A stretch of DNA of 64,000 nucleotides. Source: Microvirga sp. TS319 (GTDB lineage Bacteria > Pseudomonadota > Alphaproteobacteria > Rhizobiales > Beijerinckiaceae). Below the pieces are notes generated by a model, which worked only from the letters and a program-made list of their open reading frames with translations, was not told where the DNA came from and searched no databases. Shown here in pieces: positions 26,240-34,581 of this stretch. The position numbers and the translations under genes are program-made. The stretch spans positions 310,001 through 374,000 of the forward strand of contig NZ_JBGGGT010000002.1 in NCBI RefSeq assembly GCF_041276405.1, written 5' to 3'. Position 1 is the first letter of the stretch. Every line of letters starts with the position of its first letter.

Positions 26240-26925
26240 TATTCGGCGGCCTCCGATCGGAGGTGAAGCTTGCGGTCGCGGGCCAGACGATCCCCGAGCG
26301 AGGCGATCCCCGCCGCGAAGGATTGCTGAAGGCGTCCGAGATCGGTGGTGAGCTTGTTGTAGGCGATCACGGCGGGGATCGCCGCCACGAGCCCGATGGC
26401 GGTGGCGAAGAGAGCTTCCGCAATGCCGGGAGCGACCACGGAGAGGCTCGTGTCCTGGCTCGACGCGATGGCCGAGAACGAATTCATGATACCCCAGACG
26501 GTGCCGAACAGGCCGATGAAGGGAGCGGCCGAGCCGGTGGTGGCCAGAAAGGCAAGACCCACCTGGAGCTGCCGAAGATCGACGGAGAGCGCCCCGCGCA
26601 TGGCGCGCTCGATCCGCTCGCGGCGTTCCGCGCGGGTTTCCGAGGCGTCCTGATCGCGCCATGCCTCGTAGCCTGCCGCCACGATGCGACCGCTGGTTCC
26701 GGGCATCTGCGGGTCGATCTTGGCGCCGGCGCGGGCCGATGTCTCGAAGGCGCGCGCCTGCCGGCGGATGGTCATGAAACGCAGGAGCTTGTCCAGGATG
26801 ATGGTCCAGCAGCCCAGGGATGCCAGTGCGAGCAGGATCATGACCCCTTTGACGATGGGGTCCGCCTGCAGAAAGAGGCTCAGGAAAGAGAGATCATGCG
26901 AGGGAGCGGCAGCGATCTGATCCAT
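26239..26925 (-). CDS. exbB: TonB-system proton channel ExbB (TolQ/MotA family)
   Basis: The 228-residue protein has three membrane helices: about 25-45 (VKGVMILLALASLGCWTII), about 130-150 and about 165-190. The family signature is GSAAPFIGLFGTVWGIMNSF followed by GIAEALFATAIGLVAAIPAV. The start at 26925 was chosen over a longer frame because the upstream part is Arg/Pro-rich and not family-like. It is preceded by a small exported protein gene ten bases away and is coupled to exbD. Confidence 0.95.
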   Translation of the reverse strand: MDQIAAAPSHDLSFLSLFLQADPIVKGVMILLALASLGCWTIILDKLLRFMTIRRQARAFETSARAGAKIDPQMPGTSGRIVAAGYEAWRDQDASETRAERRERIERAMRGALSVDLRQLQVGLAFLATTGSAAPFIGLFGTVWGIMNSFSAIASSQDTSLSVVAPGIAEALFATAIGLVAAIPAVIAYNKLTTDLGRLQQSFAAGIASLGDRLARDRKLHLRSEAAE

Positions 26926-26935
26926 GGCGCGATCC

Positions 26936-27400
26936 TCACTTGGCAAAGGTGACGGCGTCGATCTTCGACGCCGTTTCGATGGCGGCCAGGCACTCCTCCC
27001 GCGAGGAGGCTGCACCGTCGCAGGCCACGACGTCGTTGAGGAGGACGCTCCCGATCCGCGGACAGCTCAGGCCCGGGAAGTCGAAGAGCTTGATGAGTTT
27101 CTTGCTGCCCGGCACGGGGCCCACTTCCACGGCGAGCCGCTTGGCGGCGACGCCGTCCTTGTCGAGGGCGAACAGATCGAGTTTGAGCGAACGCCAGGAT
27201 TCCTGCTGCCGGTTGTCGATCATGAAATAGGTGCGGCAGTTTTCCCCGGCCGCTTCGATCTTGTTCAGCTCGACGCGCAGGGGCGTCGCGCCCTTCGAGG
27301 CTTCCTGGGCGACCGTCATGGTGCTGAAGCAGGCGATCGCGGAGATGCAGGCAGCCCCCCTGATGGTCGACGTCACGGCATTCCGCCTGTTCCAGCGCAT
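26936..27400 (-). CDS. Small exported protein leading the exbB-exbD-tonB operon
   Basis: A 154-residue protein with an N-terminal signal region (RRNAVTSTIRGAACISAIAC, cleavage near TVAQE). The mature domain contains CRTYFMIDNRQQESWRSLKL and LFDFPGLSCPRIGSVLLNDV, with four Cys that could form disulfides. I recall similar 'Tat pathway signal' proteins heading ExbBD operons in Rhizobiales, but no function is known. It ends ten bases before exbB, so it is almost certainly co-transcribed and may be an accessory periplasmic part of the TonB system. Confidence 0.7.
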   Translation of the reverse strand: MRWNRRNAVTSTIRGAACISAIACFSTMTVAQEASKGATPLRVELNKIEAAGENCRTYFMIDNRQQESWRSLKLDLFALDKDGVAAKRLAVEVGPVPGSKKLIKLFDFPGLSCPRIGSVLLNDVVACDGAASSREECLAAIETASKIDAVTFAK

Positions 27401-28042
27401 GGCCACAATCTCCTTGGACCGGCAAGCATCTCGGATGCGGCGAGCGCCCGGATGCAGCCTCCAGTAAAGGCGCCGATCGCAAAAACTCGTCGGCAACTTC
27501 GATCAATCGCAGGCCGTCCGATCGAGATCAGTCGGCGACAATCTGGAGATATCTGAAAGAAGATAGGAAGATCAAGGCTTTGAGAGTAAGTCAGATCTAT
27601 TCTAAAAAAGCCTCTACTGCTTTGAGTTTCGAGTGGGAATGGCTTCTTTATAAACGCTTCAAAGTGTTTTTCTTCTCCGTCGGGCCCGGTCTGTTGTGCA
27701 AATGGCTGCCTCTCGAGGTGGGATGGCCGCCTGCCGCCTGCCGCCTGCCGCCGAGCCGTGACGTTCGTTTATGGAAGTTCTTTTATGAAGGAGGCCGCCA
27801 CGTGCCCGAGAGCACCGCCAGGACAGCGATGATCCATTACAGATCTGTAATGCGACTGTAAGCATGGCGTTGCTCCGGCACGCCTAGGCTCATGACGAAG
27901 CGGCGGGCCGTCGAATCCTCAGCTCACATGCTGATGGGCAATGAGGGCTTCGGGGCCTCAAGGAATTGGCGGCCCGCAAGCCACCCGGCCATCCACCGGG
28001 ACATTGTTGGATTTTCGCGATTGCATCGAACCAAGTGGAGCC
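27401..28042. other. Intergenic region without a supported gene
   Basis: Around 640 bases. The part from about 27540 to 27680 is clearly AT-richer than its surroundings. A short tandem repeat of GCCGCCT (three full units plus a partial one) lies at 27726-27752. A 93-codon frame at 27580-27861 has an unlikely amino acid make-up and crosses the tandem repeat, so I do not call it. Confidence 0.4.
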
Positions 28043-28264
28043 ATGCCGATGATTATGGAACGGAGTTCGATCATGGACGAAGCCCTGCCTGTTGCGGCTC
28101 ATTCCATCAGCGAGATCAAGGACGCGGTGCGGGAACTCAGGGATTCGATGCCCGACAGTGTGCTGGCCAAACTTGCAGAGCAGAAGATCGAGAGGCTCGA
28201 ACGGGAGCGGCCGACGGATCCCGGCATCGGCGACGAGGGCATCGCCGGCTTTCGCGGGCTGTGA
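28043..28264 (+). CDS. Small hypothetical helical protein
   Basis: A 73-residue product from the ATG at 28043 (GGAG six bases upstream). The centre is strongly helical and charged: ISEIKDAVRELRDSMPDSVL and AKLAEQKIERLERERP, a possible coiled coil. I do not recognise it. It precedes the DUF2218 gene by 112 bases and may share its transcript. Alternative in-frame starts at 28052, 28055 and 28073 would give 61-70 residues. Confidence 0.45.
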   Translation: MPMIMERSSIMDEALPVAAHSISEIKDAVRELRDSMPDSVLAKLAEQKIERLERERPTDPGIGDEGIAGFRGL

Positions 28265-28376
28265 AACCCGTTCCGTCCTCTGGTACTCTGCGGGAAAGGG
28301 CCTGCCTCGTCCCGGGTTGCCGTTCCTGACGGTGTGCCACGTGTCCGCCATCACTCAGGAAGAAGGATCAAAAGAC

Positions 28377-28658
28377 ATGGTTTCGACCGAAGCCGAGGTC
28401 GCCACGGCGAATGCGAGCCGATACCTGCAGCAGCTGAGCAAGCACTGGTCGCATAAATTCGTCGTGACGTTCGACGAGACGAAGAGCACGATTATCTTTG
28501 CCGAGGACCGGAAGGCCGAGCTCACGGCCGCGCCGGATCGTCTTCGGATCAGGCTCAGGGTGCCGGACGAAGAAACACGGGATCGGATGCGCCGGGTTCT
28601 CGAGGAGCATCTGAACCGTTTCGCATTCAGGGAGGCCCTCGAATACCGGTGGACATGA
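28377..28658 (+). CDS. DUF2218 domain protein
   Basis: The 93-residue protein has the family pattern: ATANASRYLQQLSKHWSHK at residues 9-27, then KSTIIFAEDRKAELTAA and RLRIRLRVPDEET, ending in LEEHLNRFAFREAL. DUF2218 proteins are small, single-domain and of unknown function, often next to metal- or stress-related genes. AGAAGGA nine bases before the ATG supports this start; a GTG twelve codons upstream is an alternative. Confidence 0.85.
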   Translation: MVSTEAEVATANASRYLQQLSKHWSHKFVVTFDETKSTIIFAEDRKAELTAAPDRLRIRLRVPDEETRDRMRRVLEEHLNRFAFREALEYRWT

Positions 28659-28699
28659 TGACCATGAACCCCGGACGCTCGCGACATCTCCGTCGGAGC

Positions 28700-28930
28700 T
28701 ACAGCATCGGACACGGGAAGTGGATTTGCACTTTTGGGACCCATCCGATGCTTCCTCCTTGAATGAGAGCATCGTTCGGGCGGACCCGAAGGGCCGCGTC
28801 AGCGAATACCGGATCCACTTTTCGCTAGAGCATCGAACGCAAAAGTGGGAACCGATTTTGCGTGAAAAGATGCTCAAGACCATAGACTTATAGCGTCGGA
28901 CGTGAGTTCGATTTCACGCCCGACGCTGTA
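28700..28930. repeat. Dispersed palindromic elements, compound copy 5
   Basis: At least three palindromes in a row: ACAGCATCGG ... CCATCCGATGCTT (28701-28753), AGAGCATCGTTCGGG ... TCGCTAGAGCATCGAACGC with inner CCGGATCCACTTTTCGC (28768-28842), and TAGCGTCGGACGTGAG ... CGCCCGACGCTGTA (28891-28930). It fills most of the gap between the DUF2218 gene and the convergent dioxygenase gene. The second module has a GC-rich replaced centre. Confidence 0.8.
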
Positions 28931-29008
28931 GCGCGGCCCGCTGGGTCCGCACGATGCACTAATGCGCTCGCCTCGCCTGACGGCCTCTTGACGCACGCCG
29001 GCCAGTGC

Positions 29009-29971
29009 TCACTCCCTCGCGTCGACGGAAGGGGTTCCGTAGGTGTGGAAGGATTCGACCGTCTTCATGCCCCAGGCCTGGCCCTTCTTCCGCTCTTCCT
29101 CCGTCCAGACGATCGGCTTCCAATCCGGAGCCAGGATGAGGCGTGCGCCCGCGTTGCACACCTCGACGCGGTTGCCGCCCGGTTCGTAGACGTACAGGAA
29201 GAACGTCTGCTGCACGGCATGCTTGTGCGGGCCGGATTCGATCGGGACGCCGGCCTCCAGGAAGATGTCGGCTGCTCTGAGGACGTCCTCGCGGCTGTCG
29301 AGGGCATAGGTCAGGTGGTGAAAGCGTCCCTTCGCTCCCGTATGGTCGCGGGTATACGCGAAATCGTAGCTCTTGTTGGTGACCGTCATCCACATGCCGG
29401 CCTCCGTGCCGTCATTCATGACGATCTGCTCGGTGAGGCGGCATCCCAGATACTCCTCGAAGAAGATGCGGTTCGCCCGGACGTCGGATGCGAGGCAGTT
29501 GACGTGGTCGAGCCTGCGCACGTTGACGCCGCGCGCCGGGAAGCGCTGCGCCTGGTTCTTCAGGGCGGGCTTCAGCTCGGGCGGCGGTGCATACCATTCA
29601 GTCTCGTAATAGAGCTCGATCGCGTGGCCGTCGGGATCCTGGCAGCGGAAAGCCGGTCCGTGGCCGAGATCGCCATCCGTCCAGCCGATATCGTAGCCGG
29701 ATCCCTTCAGGGCGGCGACGCGCCGCTCCAGCGCCTGCGGACTGCGCGTGCGGAAAGCCATGTGCCCCATACCGGGCTTCTTCGCCGCCGTGAGCTTCAA
29801 GGTATGATGCTCGTAATCGTCCCAGCCGCGAAGATAGACGGAATCTCCCTGGCGGCCGCTCTCCGTCATTCCCATGACATCGACGAAGAAACGCAGGCTC
29901 TCGTCCGGCCTGGGCGTGAGCATTTCAAGATGGCTCAGATGGGCAAGATCGAGCACGGGTTCGGGCGGCAT
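29009..29971 (-). CDS. Catechol 2,3-dioxygenase-type extradiol dioxygenase
   Basis: The 320-residue protein has two vicinal-oxygen-chelate halves. The C-terminal half carries the iron ligands His156 (LDHVNCLASD), His218 (FHHLTYAL) and Glu270 (NRVEVCN), spaced almost exactly as in XylE of Pseudomonas (His153, His214, Glu265), with Tyr260/Tyr262 placed like its catalytic Tyr. It should open the ring of a catechol-like substrate next to the diol using Fe(II) and O2. The start at 29971 has AGAAGGA upstream. No hydrolase or dehydrogenase of a full meta-cleavage pathway is in the window, so the substrate is open. LysR and uptake genes adjoin. Confidence 0.9.
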   Translation of the reverse strand: MPPEPVLDLAHLSHLEMLTPRPDESLRFFVDVMGMTESGRQGDSVYLRGWDDYEHHTLKLTAAKKPGMGHMAFRTRSPQALERRVAALKGSGYDIGWTDGDLGHGPAFRCQDPDGHAIELYYETEWYAPPPELKPALKNQAQRFPARGVNVRRLDHVNCLASDVRANRIFFEEYLGCRLTEQIVMNDGTEAGMWMTVTNKSYDFAYTRDHTGAKGRFHHLTYALDSREDVLRAADIFLEAGVPIESGPHKHAVQQTFFLYVYEPGGNRVEVCNAGARLILAPDWKPIVWTEEERKKGQAWGMKTVESFHTYGTPSVDARE

Positions 29972-30213
29972 TCTCAATGTCCTTCTCAGGAAGTCCTGTT
30001 GCGCGTTTCCTCCAAAGTCGGGCGGGCGGGTCGAGAGCGCGAGAACGGTTCTTTCGTCTCTCCAAACCCGATGTCGTCGTGTGGGGACACGCAATCGTCA
30101 AGCGCCTCAACCTGCCCGATGCCGCAGGATGTAACAAATGGCTTTTTTGGCACCTTCCGTGAATTCGATTCATGAGCGTCTGCCCCTTATCGCGCGGCCG
30201 CAGGTGCCGTGCC

Positions 30214-31101
30214 TCACGCGAAGGTCCGGACGACGATCCTTCGGAATTCATCGGCGAGGGGGGACAGGGGAACCCCGCGCTTCGAGACGATGCCGAGTTG
30301 GCGGGTCACGCTCGGATTCTTCAAGGGGACCAGCCTGAGACCGCGCTCGTCGACCGTATCCATGGAGAGGCGCGGCACCACCGTCAAAGCGACGCCGGTC
30401 CTGACCAGGGCGACGGCCGTTTGGATGTGCTGGACCTCGAAGCGCCAGCACTGAGACTCGCGCCGGCTCCCCAGGGCGTCGTCGATGATGATCCTGTTGC
30501 CGGCGCGGGCGCTGATCCTGATCAGGGGCTCCTCGGCGATATCCGACCAGCTCAGGGAGGTGTGCGAGGCCAGGGGATGGTCCTTCGGGCATACCAGCAC
30601 GAAGGAATCCTTGATCAGCAGCTCGATATCGAAGTCCCATCGATGGGCCGCCACCATGGTGATGCCGAATTCGACCGCGCCCGACTGGACGAGTTCGGCG
30701 ATCTCCGAGGCGGAGTTGTCGTAGATGCGGACGAAGACGTCCGGGTGCCGTTCCTGAAAACACTGCAGCGCCTGCGGCAGCCGCCCGGATGCGACCGTGG
30801 GAAGGCAGCCGATCGCGAGGGTCTCCTGGCGGCTGCGTCCCGCCCGGCGGAGTTCGTCCAGCGAGCCCGCCAGGCCCTCGATGGTTTCCTTCACCTTGGG
30901 CAGGAGGCCGAGGCCGGCCTGGGTCAGCGAAACCTCCCGGGTCGTCCGGGACAGGAGCTTGACGCCGAGATCCTCCTCGAGCTTGCGGATGCGATGGCTG
31001 AGGGCCGTCTGCGACAGGTTCAGATGGGCCGCAGCATGCTGAAAGCTGCCGCGCTCGGCGATGGCGACGAAAGCGTGAAGACCCAGAAAATCGATACGCA
31101 T
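30214..31101 (-). CDS. LysR family transcriptional regulator
   Basis: The 295-residue protein has the N-terminal winged helix-turn-helix (FVAIAERGSFQHAAAHLNLS, QTALSHRIRKLEEDLGVKLL) and a C-terminal periplasmic-binding-like effector domain from about residue 92. It is divergent from the Bug-type gene, with a 187-base shared region containing a perfect palindrome, so it probably controls that gene and perhaps the dioxygenase 240 bases downstream on the same strand. The effector is likely an aromatic or small carboxylic acid (inference). Confidence 0.93.
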   Translation of the reverse strand: MRIDFLGLHAFVAIAERGSFQHAAAHLNLSQTALSHRIRKLEEDLGVKLLSRTTREVSLTQAGLGLLPKVKETIEGLAGSLDELRRAGRSRQETLAIGCLPTVASGRLPQALQCFQERHPDVFVRIYDNSASEIAELVQSGAVEFGITMVAAHRWDFDIELLIKDSFVLVCPKDHPLASHTSLSWSDIAEEPLIRISARAGNRIIIDDALGSRRESQCWRFEVQHIQTAVALVRTGVALTVVPRLSMDTVDERGLRLVPLKNPSVTRQLGIVSKRGVPLSPLADEFRRIVVRTFA

Positions 31102-31165
31102 ACCAAGCTCCGGCAGGGGCCGTTCTCATCGGGGGACGATCGAGCCCCAATAGCAGCATGAGTTA

Positions 31166-31177
31166 TATTCATGAATA
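31166..31177. promoter_or_regulatory. Candidate LysR operator palindrome
   Basis: TATTCATGAATA is a perfect 12-base palindrome in the AT-rich centre of the divergent LysR/Bug intergenic region, 64 bases before the LysR start and 112 before the Bug-gene start. LysR proteins usually bind interrupted palindromes of T-N11-A form in such positions. Assignment to this regulator is inference. Confidence 0.45.
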
Positions 31178-31288
31178 GTGCAAAATAAACCATTTGCTTC
31201 AGGTCGCGTTTGCTGGCGTGCTGATGGTGAAGCCACAACGCCATGAACCTGCGCGAAGACGCGGGGCGACGTGGGAGGAGACTTTGCT

Positions 31289-32311
31289 ATGACCGACAGC
31301 CCGAGCCCGTCCCGCGGGTCGATCCGTCCGGACATGACGCGCCGCGGCGTCCTTCGGGGAGCGGCGGTCTGCGCCGCGGCCGCTTTGCGCCCGGGGCGGG
31401 CTGCGGCGCAAACCTATCCGAGCCGCAACATCCTTCTGGTGGTTCCGTTCACGCCCGGTGGATCGACCGATATCCTGGCCCGGCTTCTCGGGCAGAGGCT
31501 CGAGACCGCCTTGAAAGTTCCGGTCATCGTCGAATCCAGACCCGGGGCGGGTGGCTCCGTCGGCGTGGGATCGGTGGCTCGCGCCGATGCCGACGGGCAT
31601 ACGCTCGTGATGGGCCATATCGGGACATTGGCCGTGAACCCGGCCCTTTATCCAAAGCTTCCGTACGATCCTCTGAAGAGCTTCGAGCCCGTCAGCGGCA
31701 TCGGGAACGTGCACAACATGCTCGTCGTCCATCCGGATGTTCCGGCCAGGACGCTTCAGGAGCTGGTCGCTTATGCCAAGCAAAAGCCCGGAGAGCTGAA
31801 TTACGCGTCGGGCGGCATCGGGAGCGCCGCCCATATCGCGATGGTGGCCCTTGCCGACCGGGCCGGCATCACCATGACCCACGTGCCCTATCGGGGCACC
31901 GCGCCGGCCGTGACGGACCTGCTCGGCGGGCGCGTGCAGCTCACCTTCACGGGAGCGCCCAATCTCGTCCAGCATGTGGAGGCCGGCACGATGCGCGCCC
32001 TCGCGGTCTCCGGATCGTCGCGCCTGAAGGCGGCTCCCACGGTCCCGACGGTCGCGGAATCGGGTTATCCCGGGTTCGAGGCGTCCCAATGGTACGGGAT
32101 CCTGGCGCCGGCCGGCACGCCGAAACCCGTGATCGAGACGCTCAACGCCGAAATCCGGACCGCGATGGCGGCTCCCGAGATTGCCGAAAGATTGTCTCTT
32201 GAAGGCGCCGAAGTCTGGACCAATACTCCGCAGGAGTTCCGCGAGCACATCACGAAGGAAATGGCGCGCTGGGGGGATCTCGTAAAGCGAACGGGGATCA
32301 AGGCCGAATAG
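31289..32311 (+). CDS. Bug/TctC-type solute-binding protein
   Basis: The 340-residue protein has a twin-arginine-like signal (TRRGVLRGAAVCAAAAL, cleavage near AAAQ). The mature part is of the Bug (TctC) family: YPSRNILLVVPFTPGGSTDI, KVPVIVESRPGAGGSVG, VPYRGTAPAVTDLLGG. Bug proteins deliver carboxylates to tripartite tricarboxylate transporters. No TctA/TctB membrane partners are in the window; instead a complete ABC-type transporter follows. The ATG at 31289 has GGGAGGAG eight bases upstream and is preferred over an ATG 18 bases earlier. Confidence 0.92.
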   Translation: MTDSPSPSRGSIRPDMTRRGVLRGAAVCAAAALRPGRAAAQTYPSRNILLVVPFTPGGSTDILARLLGQRLETALKVPVIVESRPGAGGSVGVGSVARADADGHTLVMGHIGTLAVNPALYPKLPYDPLKSFEPVSGIGNVHNMLVVHPDVPARTLQELVAYAKQKPGELNYASGGIGSAAHIAMVALADRAGITMTHVPYRGTAPAVTDLLGGRVQLTFTGAPNLVQHVEAGTMRALAVSGSSRLKAAPTVPTVAESGYPGFEASQWYGILAPAGTPKPVIETLNAEIRTAMAAPEIAERLSLEGAEVWTNTPQEFREHITKEMARWGDLVKRTGIKAE

Positions 32312-32487
32312 CCTGCGAAAGAGCGGGCTGATTTCGGCCCGAGGCCTTCAAGGAATGGCCGGGGGAGAACATGTCCCGACGGGGCCGAAGGGCTTTGCGC
32401 CCGGCACTCTCTACCGGTTGCGGCATCTCGCGATGCAGCGGATTTTAAAAGAGAAGGCAGGAAATGCCGAAGAGGGAGGGAAGAACC

Positions 32488-33663
32488 ATGCGACGTAGAA
32501 CTGTTCTGAGCGCAGCGGGTGCCGCTCTGGCCATGCTGGCTCTCGGGGGCGCGGCATCGGCCCAGGAGGCAATGAGGATCGGCCTGATCCTGCCGATGAC
32601 GGGGCCCTTCGCGTCGACCGGCCGGCAGATCGAAGCCGCCGTGAAACTCTACATGCAGCAGAATGGCGACACGGTCGCGGGCAAGAAGGTCCAGCTCATC
32701 GTCAAGGACGACACGGGCGTCGCCGACGTGACCAAGCGGCTCGCGCAGGAGCTCATCGTCAACGACAAGGTCGGCGTGATCGCGGGGTTCGGGCTGACGC
32801 CTCTCGCCCTCGCGCCCGCGCCGCTCGCGACCCAGGCGAAGGTGCCTGCCGTCGTCATGGCGGCGGCCACCGCCACGATCACCGAGGCATCCCCCTATAT
32901 CGTGCGCACGAGCTTCACGCTGCCCCAGGCCACCGTGCCGCTGGCGGAATGGGCCTCGGCGAACGGCATCAAGAAGGTCGTCACCCTGGTCTCCGATTAC
33001 GGACCGGGGATCGACGCCGAGAAGGCGTTCTCCGGAGCTTTCTCGGCCAAGGGCGGTCAGGTGGAGAGCCTGCGCGTGCCGCTGGCGAACCCCGACTTCT
33101 CGCCCTTCCTGCAGAAGGTCGCCGATGCCAAGCCCGATGCGCTCTTCGTGTTCGTGCCCTCCGGCGTCGGCGCGCAGTTCATGAAGCAGTTCGTCGAGCG
33201 CGGCCTCGACAAGAGCGGCATCAAACTGATCGGCCCCGGCGACGTGACGGATGACGATATCCTCAACGGCATGGGGGATGTCGCACTGGGCGCCATCACC
33301 ACCCAGCATTATTCGACGGCGCATGACAGCCCGGAGAACAAGGCTTTCGTGGAGGCATTCAAGAAAGCCAACAACGGCATGCGGCCGAACTTCATGGCGG
33401 TGGGCGGCTATGACGGCATGCACCTGATCTACGAGGGCCTGAAGAAGACCGGCGGGGCCGGCGGCGAAGCGCTGATCACCGCCATGAAGGGCCTGAGCTG
33501 GACGAGCCCGCGCGGCCCGGTCGCGATCGATCCGCAGACCCGCGACATCGTCCAGAACATCTATGTGCGCAAGGTCGAGCGGGTGAACGGCGAGCTCTAC
33601 AACGTCGAGTTCGCCACCATTCCGAACGTCAAGGACCCGGTCAAGGCCGCCAAGTCCAACTGA
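32488..33663 (+). CDS. ABC transporter substrate-binding protein, Leu/Ile/Val type
   Basis: The 391-residue protein has a signal peptide (RRRTVLSAAGAALAMLALGG, cleavage near ASAQE) and a type I periplasmic-binding fold opening with MRIGLILPMTGPFASTGRQI. Such LivJ/LivK relatives next to ring-cleavage genes often bind aromatic acids. GGGAGG seven bases before the ATG at 32488 supports the start; the ATG at 32464 is an alternative. It begins the five-gene transporter set, separated from the permease by a strong hairpin. Confidence 0.93.
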   Translation: MRRRTVLSAAGAALAMLALGGAASAQEAMRIGLILPMTGPFASTGRQIEAAVKLYMQQNGDTVAGKKVQLIVKDDTGVADVTKRLAQELIVNDKVGVIAGFGLTPLALAPAPLATQAKVPAVVMAAATATITEASPYIVRTSFTLPQATVPLAEWASANGIKKVVTLVSDYGPGIDAEKAFSGAFSAKGGQVESLRVPLANPDFSPFLQKVADAKPDALFVFVPSGVGAQFMKQFVERGLDKSGIKLIGPGDVTDDDILNGMGDVALGAITTQHYSTAHDSPENKAFVEAFKKANNGMRPNFMAVGGYDGMHLIYEGLKKTGGAGGEALITAMKGLSWTSPRGPVAIDPQTRDIVQNIYVRKVERVNGELYNVEFATIPNVKDPVKAAKSN

Positions 33664-33673
33664 TCGACCAACG

Positions 33674-33708
33674 GACGGAAGCGCCGCCGCGAAGGCGGCG
33701 CTTCCGTC
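33674..33708 (+). terminator. Strong hairpin between binding protein and permease genes
   Basis: GACGGAAGCGCCGCC (33674-33688) and GGCGGCGCTTCCGTC (33694-33708) make a perfect fifteen-base-pair stem with loop GCGAA. There is no run of T; CAGCATTTTCGG follows. Within an operon this is better read as an mRNA-stabilising or partial-termination element that keeps the binding protein in excess over the membrane parts. Confidence 0.75.
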
Positions 33709-33726
33709 AGCATTTTCGGAGACCCC

Positions 33727-34581
33727 GTGCTCACCATCCTTTTCGACGGCATCGCCTATGGCATGCTGCTCTTCGTCCTGGCCTGCGGGCTGGCCGTGAC
33801 CCTCGGGCTGATGAACTTCGTCAATCTCGCCCACGGGGCCTTCGCCATGGCGGGCGGCTACGTGACCGCCGTCCTGATGAATCGCTACGGCATGCCGTTC
33901 CTGGCGACGCTGCCGCTCGCCTTCATCGTTCCGGCCCTTGCAGGGCTCGTGCTCGAGCGCACCCTCTACAGGCAGCTCTATGCCCGCAGCCATCTCGACC
34001 AGGTGCTGTTCTCGATCGGCCTGGTCTTCATGGCGGTGGCCGCCGTCGATTACGCCATGGGCTCTCAGCAGCAGCTGATCCAGCTGCCCTCCTGGCTGCA
34101 GGGGCGCGTCGATCTGTTCGGCATCCAGGTCGGGCTCTATCGCAGTTTCATCATCGCGGTCTGCGGGATCCTGGTCGTCGCGCTGCAGCTCGTCCTGACC
34201 AGAACGCGCTTCGGCAGCCGCCTCAGGGCCGCCGTCGACGATCCGCGGGTGGCCCGCGGGCTCGGGATCAATGTGAGCCTGATCTTCGCCGCGACCTTCG
34301 CGGTCGGCTCGGGCCTCGCGGGGCTCGGCGGCGCGCTCGGTGCGGAAATCCTGGGGCTCGATCCGACCTTCCCGTTGAAATTCATGATCTACTTCCTGAT
34401 CGTCGTCACGGTGGGCGGAACGACGAGCATCACCGGTCCGTTCCTGGCCTCTCTTATTCTCGGCATCGCCGACGTGGCGGGCAAATATTACGTCCCGAGC
34501 CTGGGGGCATTCGTCATTTATACGCTCATGATCGTCGTTCTCATTCTTCGACCGCAAGGACTCTTCGCCCGTGCACGCTGA
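33727..34581 (+). CDS. ABC transporter permease, LivH type
   Basis: A 284-residue polytopic membrane protein with the LivH opening FDGIAYGMLLFVLACGLAVTLGLMNFVNLAHG (about residues 5-36) and the coupling loop RAAVDDPRVARGLGI near residues 166-182. The start codon is GTG at 33727 just after GGAG. It pairs with the LivM-type permease, whose gene overlaps its last 11 bases. The product helps form the inner-membrane channel of the Leu/Ile/Val-type importer. Confidence 0.94.
   Translation: MLTILFDGIAYGMLLFVLACGLAVTLGLMNFVNLAHGAFAMAGGYVTAVLMNRYGMPFLATLPLAFIVPALAGLVLERTLYRQLYARSHLDQVLFSIGLVFMAVAAVDYAMGSQQQLIQLPSWLQGRVDLFGIQVGLYRSFIIAVCGILVVALQLVLTRTRFGSRLRAAVDDPRVARGLGINVSLIFAATFAVGSGLAGLGGALGAEILGLDPTFPLKFMIYFLIVVTVGGTTSITGPFLASLILGIADVAGKYYVPSLGAFVIYTLMIVVLILRPQGLFARAR

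Noticed and set aside
27726..27752. GCCGCCT tandem repeat as a regulatory or CRISPR-like array
   Set aside because: Only three full units with no spacers; simple slippage in GC-rich DNA is enough to explain it. No CRISPR array was found anywhere.
27580..27861. A 93-residue gene before the DUF2218 region
   Set aside because: Its amino acid make-up is improbable, it reads through a GCCGCCT tandem repeat, and there is no good ribosome-binding site.
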